In this document: positions 59,344-64,000 of the stretch, piece by piece
How the letters are laid out: every line of letters starts with the position of its first letter
Numbering within the stretch: position 1 is the stretch's first letter
DNA from: Certhia americana
Taxonomy: Eukaryota; Chordata; Aves; Passeriformes; Certhiidae
NCBI GenBank assembly: GCA_018697195.1
Contig: JAGMWU010000028.1
Coordinates: 5,372,911-5,436,910 of the forward strand
Direction: 5' to 3'
DNA length: 64,000 nt
Position numbers and translations under genes: made by a program
The notes under the pieces: generated by a model
Seen by the model: the letters and a program-made list of their open reading frames with translations, nothing else
What the model was told of the DNA's origin: nothing
The model's database searches: none

Positions 59344-62300
59344 TCACTGCAGCAGCTCCTCCCAGGAGATGGGCCGGGAGAAGACCTCCCGCTCCAGCCA
59401 CAGGTCATAGTTGACCTGGAAATCCTCGGGCAGGTCCACACGCTGGCCCAGCACGCTCTGCAGGCAGTTATCCACGGGAAGGAAGTCGGGGTTGCCGTGG
59501 GCCCGGTCGTAGCGCCGCGAGTTGAAGCGCTCGATGCTGGCACGCAGGGCACACTCCTCTGCCTGGAAATCCCAGGGACGGGCATCCAGGTCTGGGAACA
59601 GGGATGAGACAGGTCAGAGTGGAGCTGGGGACTCCTCAGCCAGCACAAAGCCCTCGGTGTGGTGGTTTAACCCCAGCCAGACTGAACCCCATGCAGCTGC
59701 TTGCTCATTCTCCCACCAGCCGGAGCAGGGAAGAATCAGGAGGGTAAAAGCTGGAAAACTGGTGGGTTGGGATAAAGACAGCTTAATAAATAAAGCAAAA
59801 GCTGTGCAACATAAGGAAAGTAAAACAAGGAACTAATTCCCTGCTTCCCATGTGCAGGTAGGTGTTCAGCACCTTCAGGAGAACAGGGCCCCAACCCAGG
59901 AAATGATGACTTGGATGACAAACACCATCACTCCCAAAATCCCCCCATTCCTCCTTCCCCCCACTTTATATTCTGAGTATGACATCCTAGGGTCTGAATA
60001 TCCTTTGGTTCTCTCTCCTCCCAACAACCCATACACCCCCAGCCCCCTCACACCTGGGAAAGGTCTTTGTAGGTATTTCCAACAAAGCACAGAGCTGGGA
60101 GCCACCAACAGCTCCACCACCACTTCCAGCATCCGACCACAGGAAAACAAACAAAATGAAGCCAGGAATAGGGGCTCCCTTTGGACCCACTTGCCTCAGC
60201 ACTGGAAATGCTGGTACACCCCAAAGGATGCTCCCCCCCCCCAAAACTGCAATACCACCCTGCCCCAGCTCCCACATCCTGATGAGTGGGACACCCCAGT
60301 GGGGCACATGGACCTTCCCGGGGAGGCAGCAAACCTGCTGTTCCAGCCCAACTAAGGCCAAAAAGGGTTTTCAGCCAGGACTTGACACCCCTGACAGAGC
60401 CTTGATGCCTGCAATGTCATCACTCGAAATCCCTCCCTCACCCCAGACCTGCTGGATTGTGTCTGGCTCAGCTGCAATTCATTTTCCCATAGGAGCCCTG
60501 CCAGTGCTGGGCTTTGCAGTGGGAGCTGGGAAGGTTTTAAGAACCCACCAGTATTTTGGCTCTGCTGGGCAGAGCTGGCACAGCACCAGCACTGTCTCCC
60601 AACTTTCCCACCCCATCAAGTGCATGGAAGTGGGCAAGATCCTGGGAGGGGACACAGGCCAGCTGACCCAAATTAGCCAAGGGACTGACTATTCCAGACC
60701 CTGTGATCTCAGATCAGATATAACAGCTAAGGAAAGGAGGAGGAATTATGAGGCATTTGTTATTTAAAACATACGCCTTCCAGAGCAGCCACTCCAAGTG
60801 CTGCAGCCCAGCTTCCTGGAAGTGGCTGAACATCATTTGCTGATGGGAAGTAAAGAGCAAATCTATTTTTTTTCTGTTCTTGCTGTACTAAACTACCTTA
60901 TCTCAACCCACAAGTCATTTCCCATCTGATTTTCTTTGCCCTGTCCAGCTAGGAAAGGGAGCGATAGAACAGCTTGGTGGGCACCTGGTTGAGCTCAACC
61001 AGCCAAGGGCCACCAAGGTCAACCCAGCACATCTGCCCGAACCCCAGGCAGCAAAGGGCGAGCTCGGGGCACAGGCCCTGGAGCAGGAGGGCTGGGAATG
61101 CTGGGATGTACCATTGCCGTAGGCCCAGTCATCGTTGAGGCGGTGCCGCACTTTCTGGTAAATGGCTGACATGGTTTTCATGTTGCTCTTCCTCCACTGC
61201 CGGCCCAGGTACTTGGTCTGCACCTTGAGCAGTTTCAGCACGTAGAGCTGCATCATGGCCTGCTTCACCTTCAGAGCCCGCTTCAGGATCGGCGCTGACT
61301 TGAACACCACCAGCATCTGCCAGAACATTCCCAGATCCCAGCTGGGATGGACTCCTGTGCCAACCCTTCCTCCATTCCCCTGCTGGCTCCTCACTCCCCA
61401 CCAAGCACTGGGTTGTCCCAAGTTATCCCCAGTGCAGGTGTCTGAGCATGCTGAGCTCCAGAACATTCCCAGCCTGAACACCCCCAGCCCTCACCATAGT
61501 GCGGGAATGCTTCCACTTGGTCAGCTTGTTGAGGATGCGCAGGAGGTTTATGCAGGAGAAGAGGTTCCGCCAGCAGAACTGGTTGTTGTCTCCAGCTTCC
61601 TGTGGGGAAGGAGATGCAGGGTCAGGCAAGGGATTGGAGTGGGGATGGGGATGGGGAGAGGCTGAGGTGATCTGAGGAGCCACGTCCAAAGGGGACAGCT
61701 CAGCATGTGGACAAGGAATCATCTGATCATGGAACTGTTAAAGTTGGAAAAGCCCCCTGATCAAGTCCAACTGTTCCCCCAGCACTGCCAAGGCCATCAG
61801 TAATTCCTGTCCCCAAGTGCCACATCCACACCCACACATTTTGTGAACACTTCCAAGGATAGTGACTCTAGCAGTGGCCTGGTCAGCCTGTCCCAGTGTC
61901 TGACCACCCCCTTCACAAAGAATTTTTCTCCAATATTCAACCTGAACTTTCCTTAGCACAGCTTGAAGCCATTTTTTCTTGTCCTATCCCTCGTTCCCTG
62001 GGCGCAGAACCTGAACCCCCAGCTCCACCCTCCTGTCAGGGAGTTGTGCAGAGCCAGAGGGTCCCCCCTGAGCCTCCTCTTCTCCAGGCTGAGTCCCCTC
62101 AGCTCCTTCAGCCACTCCTTCCCCAGCTCCATTCCCTTCTCTGGACACACTGCACCCCAGCAGACACCTACCATCCCCATCTCCCTCCCCAAAATCCCAG
62201 CGGCACCAGGAGCTGAGCACAGGAGAGCTGAGGGTGCAAGGGCTGGGCGCTGAAGCCCTGCTGCCTCCCTGCATCCCAAATTCCCCCAGGAACCACCCCA

Positions 62301-63765
62301 GGTGCCAGGACTGCCACAGCAGGAGGACTCACCAGGCTCTCTGCCGTCAGCTCCGGCAGCTCGTGCACAACACAGTAGGGATAGTCCAGCACAGAAATGC
62401 TGCAGGAAGGAGAGGGGTGGTCATGCTGTTCCCCCACATCCCCCCTGGCCTGGGGCAATGCAGCCCCCACTTGCCACCCATTGCAGATGGGCTGTAGTGG
62501 GAACTTTCCTGGTCTGCCTGAGCCTGAGCCACTGCCAGGGAGGGACTGTGGAGGGGCCAAAGGAACAGGGACCCCTCCCCACATCCCCCAAGAATGCAGG
62601 TGGGCAGCCTTGTCCCTCACCTGTTCTTGGCAGTGATGTAGGACATGATGTTCTGGTTGAAGAACTTGAGGATGAGTGGGATGCAGTTGGCAAAGACCAG
62701 GTGCTGGGCCATGTACTCAAACTGGGGAGGACAAACATGGGTGAACGGAGACCCACTTGGGCTCCTGCCATGCCCAAAGACTCACGGGCAGGGCTGGACC
62801 CTGGCCCACCTCACCTGGTAGATGTGGTTGAGTTTGAAGTGTTTGAGAAGGAGCAGCAGCACGGCAGAGATGGCCTTGACGATGATCTCCTTGTGCCGAT
62901 TGACATCCACACCCAGCTTCATGCTCTGCAGCACGGTGGTCCTGGGGGACACACAGGCATTGTATCAGGAGGAATTCCTCCCCCTCAGGGTGGCACAGGC
63001 TGTCCAGAGAAGTTGTGGCTGCCTCATCCCTGGAAGTGTCCAAGCCCACCCTGGTCTAGTGGAAGGTGCCCCTGCCAAGAGGAGAGGGTGGAACTGGATG
63101 AGCTTTAAGGTCCCTTCCCACCCAAAACATTCCATGATTCCATAGTCCTTGGGCTGGGGCAGGGTCTGTCCCTCCCAGTTCCTGCAGGGCACAATCCAGG
63201 ACAGAGAGGATCTTCAGCAGAGCAATCTGGGAAGAAGGGAGAGATGGAGGGGGAATGGGAGCTGCAGGGGACTGGCCACAGGCCCTTTCCCCACTGCAGG
63301 AGGGAGCAACAAGGCAGAAGTAGGGGGTGAAAACTTGGGTTGTATCACTGGAAAGGGACTGATCCAGGGGATCCCAGTACTCTACAGCTCACCATGTACT
63401 GGGGCAGGCTGGGCAGCAGGCCCTGGTACAGGATCTCTGCAGGGACTTGCTCCACTTCCTCTTCCCCCTGGTGCCAGGAGAGACCAGAAAACCCCATCCC
63501 AGGAGCTGCCACCAGCACAATAGGGCATGAACCCAAGGAAAGGATAGCCCCAGTGCCTGCCCCAACCCCCTCTATCCCAGTGAAAACCCTCCCCAGCAAA
63601 ACAAACCCCTCAGCCCTGCCAAAAAGCCTGGCAGCACCAAGTGCTCCCAACTCCCAGCCCAGGATCTCCATCCCATCCCAATCCCACACTCACTCCGGAG
63701 AGCGGGGAGCGCAGGTACTCCTCTTCCATGTGCACCTGCACCTCAGCAATGGACGTGTACTTGTG
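59344..63765 (-). CDS. STRIP1: STRIP1 (FAM40A), STRIPAK complex scaffold, C-terminal part
   Basis: STRIP1 is a core scaffold of the STRIPAK phosphatase-kinase complex (striatins, PP2A, GCKIII kinases) and acts in the cytoplasm on cell shape and the cytoskeleton. Supported exons in transcript order: 63765-63694 ([20 protein letters not shown]), 63467-63393 ([15 protein letters not shown]...QYM), a broken exon at 63226-about 63207 (IALLKI), 62941-62815 ([20 protein letters not shown]), 62721-62621, 62399-62333 ([20 protein letters not shown]), 61599-61495 ([14 protein letters not shown]), 61316-61112, 59591-59344. The end WEELLQ is the family C-terminus. Apart from the broken exon all sites are GT-AG with matching phases, and identity to the human protein as I know it is very high. 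The exon at 63226 loses about 26 conserved residues (LAAAPTSKAKTD through LPEEMP), beside a CR1 copy. The N-terminal part lies beyond the right edge. Confidence 0.93.
59658..60080 (-). mobile_element. ERV LTR fragment, reverse orientation
   Basis: This reads as the complement of a widespread avian LTR. The plus strand starts TGTGGTGGTTTAACCCCAGC and contains the complement of the ATCTCAACCCAC-type U5 region, with TTTATATTCTGAGTATGACA as the reverse TATA region. It is in the last intron of STRIP1. The outer part is decayed, and no internal genes are seen. Confidence 0.75.
60155..60395. repeat. unrecognised dispersed repeat, copy B
   Basis: Second copy of the sequence at 57550-57795, same orientation, with a C10 run where copy A has other bases. 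It sits between the two oppositely oriented LTRs in the last STRIP1 intron. Confidence 0.75.
60530..61030 (+). mobile_element. ERV LTR, forward orientation
   Basis: Related to the LTR at 59658-60080 but in the opposite orientation. Recognisable parts are CAGCTGACCCAAATTAGCCA, GGCTGAACATCATTTGCTGA, CTTATCTCAACCCACAAGTC and the end GATAGAACAGCTTGGTGGGC leading to CAACCCAGCA at about 61029. The 5' part is degenerate. It ends about 80 bp from the STRIP1 exon at 61112. Confidence 0.8.
61715..62155 (-). mobile_element. CR1 LINE fragment
   Basis: Reverse-oriented CR1 in the STRIP1 intron 61600-62332: AACTGTTAAAGTTGGAAAAG at its 3' end, then CACTTCCAAGGATAGTGACT, AACCTGAACTTTCCTTAGCA and CCTCCTCTTCTCCAGGCTGA. 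About 440 bp, sense to STRIP1. Confidence 0.92.
62966..63144 (+). mobile_element. CR1 LINE 3' fragment beside a broken STRIP1 exon
   Basis: Forward-oriented CR1 3' end: AGGAGGAATTCCTCCCCCTC, GGCACAGGCTGTCCAGAGAA, GAGCTTTAAGGTCCCTTCCC and the terminal ATTCCATGATTCCATAG. It lies between the STRIP1 exon 62815-62941 and the exon remnant at 63207-63226. Confidence 0.92.
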
Positions 63766-64000
63766 CTGCAGGGGGACAGGACAGGGTCACCACAGCCCCC
63801 CAACACTGCCCCCAGCCCCAGCCTGCTCCCACCATCCTGTTCCATCCTTCCCAGATCCCTGTCCCAGGAGTGACCTGTGTAGATGTGCAGGGTGGGAGCT
63901 GCTGGGCTCAGATCTGGGACAAGGCTAGTAGGAAAGGGATGAAGACATGAAGAAAGGGATAAAACCCCCTAAGGAAGGGATAGAGCTCCCTAAGGAAGGG

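Noticed and set aside
1..64000. tRNA, rRNA or microRNA genes
   Set aside because: I saw no cloverleaf with A/B box motifs and no rRNA-like sequence; microRNA hairpins cannot be judged by eye.

Overview
The window is nuclear DNA from a bird, probably a songbird. It carries intron-rich vertebrate genes with canonical GT-AG introns. It also holds about eleven CR1 LINE fragments with the avian 3' end, plus ERV long terminal repeats of kinds I associate with passerine genomes. Three protein-coding genes can be supported: SLC6A17 (minus, complete), ALX3 (plus, complete) and STRIP1 (minus, 3' part only). Order and relative orientation match human 1p13.3 as I know it (STRIP1 - ALX3 - SLC6A17), read here in reverse.

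Layout. 1-1.78 kb has no gene I can see. 1.79-5.85 kb is most likely the long 3' UTR of SLC6A17. 5.85-16.51 kb holds its 11 coding exons, which join without a break into 727 codons plus stop. 16.5-23.6 kb is a large 5' intron, and 23.6-24.0 kb a GC-rich block with a noncoding first exon and the probable promoter. 24.0-50.5 kb is a gene-poor interval of about 26 kb between the divergent SLC6A17 and ALX3 promoters. It contains CR1 pieces, simple repeats, a GC-rich block at 32.5-34.0 kb and several unique AT-rich blocks with homeodomain-type sites. 50.5-57.2 kb is ALX3: a CpG-rich first exon, three more coding exons and a short 3' UTR. 57.2-59.3 kb is the tail-to-tail interval between ALX3 and STRIP1. 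59.3-63.8 kb holds the last exons of STRIP1, with ERV LTRs and CR1 copies in the introns; the rest of the gene lies beyond the right edge.

The three genes are not a functional unit. SLC6A17 is a synaptic-vesicle amino-acid transporter, ALX3 a craniofacial homeodomain regulator and STRIP1 a STRIPAK scaffold; they share an old syntenic block.

The points that most deserve attention are: an apparently intact ALX3 in a bird, although the gene was reported lost in chicken; a shortened ALX3 exon 3; a STRIP1 exon that breaks off after about 20 bp next to a CR1 insertion; and an unrecognised ~245-bp sequence present twice around the end of STRIP1.
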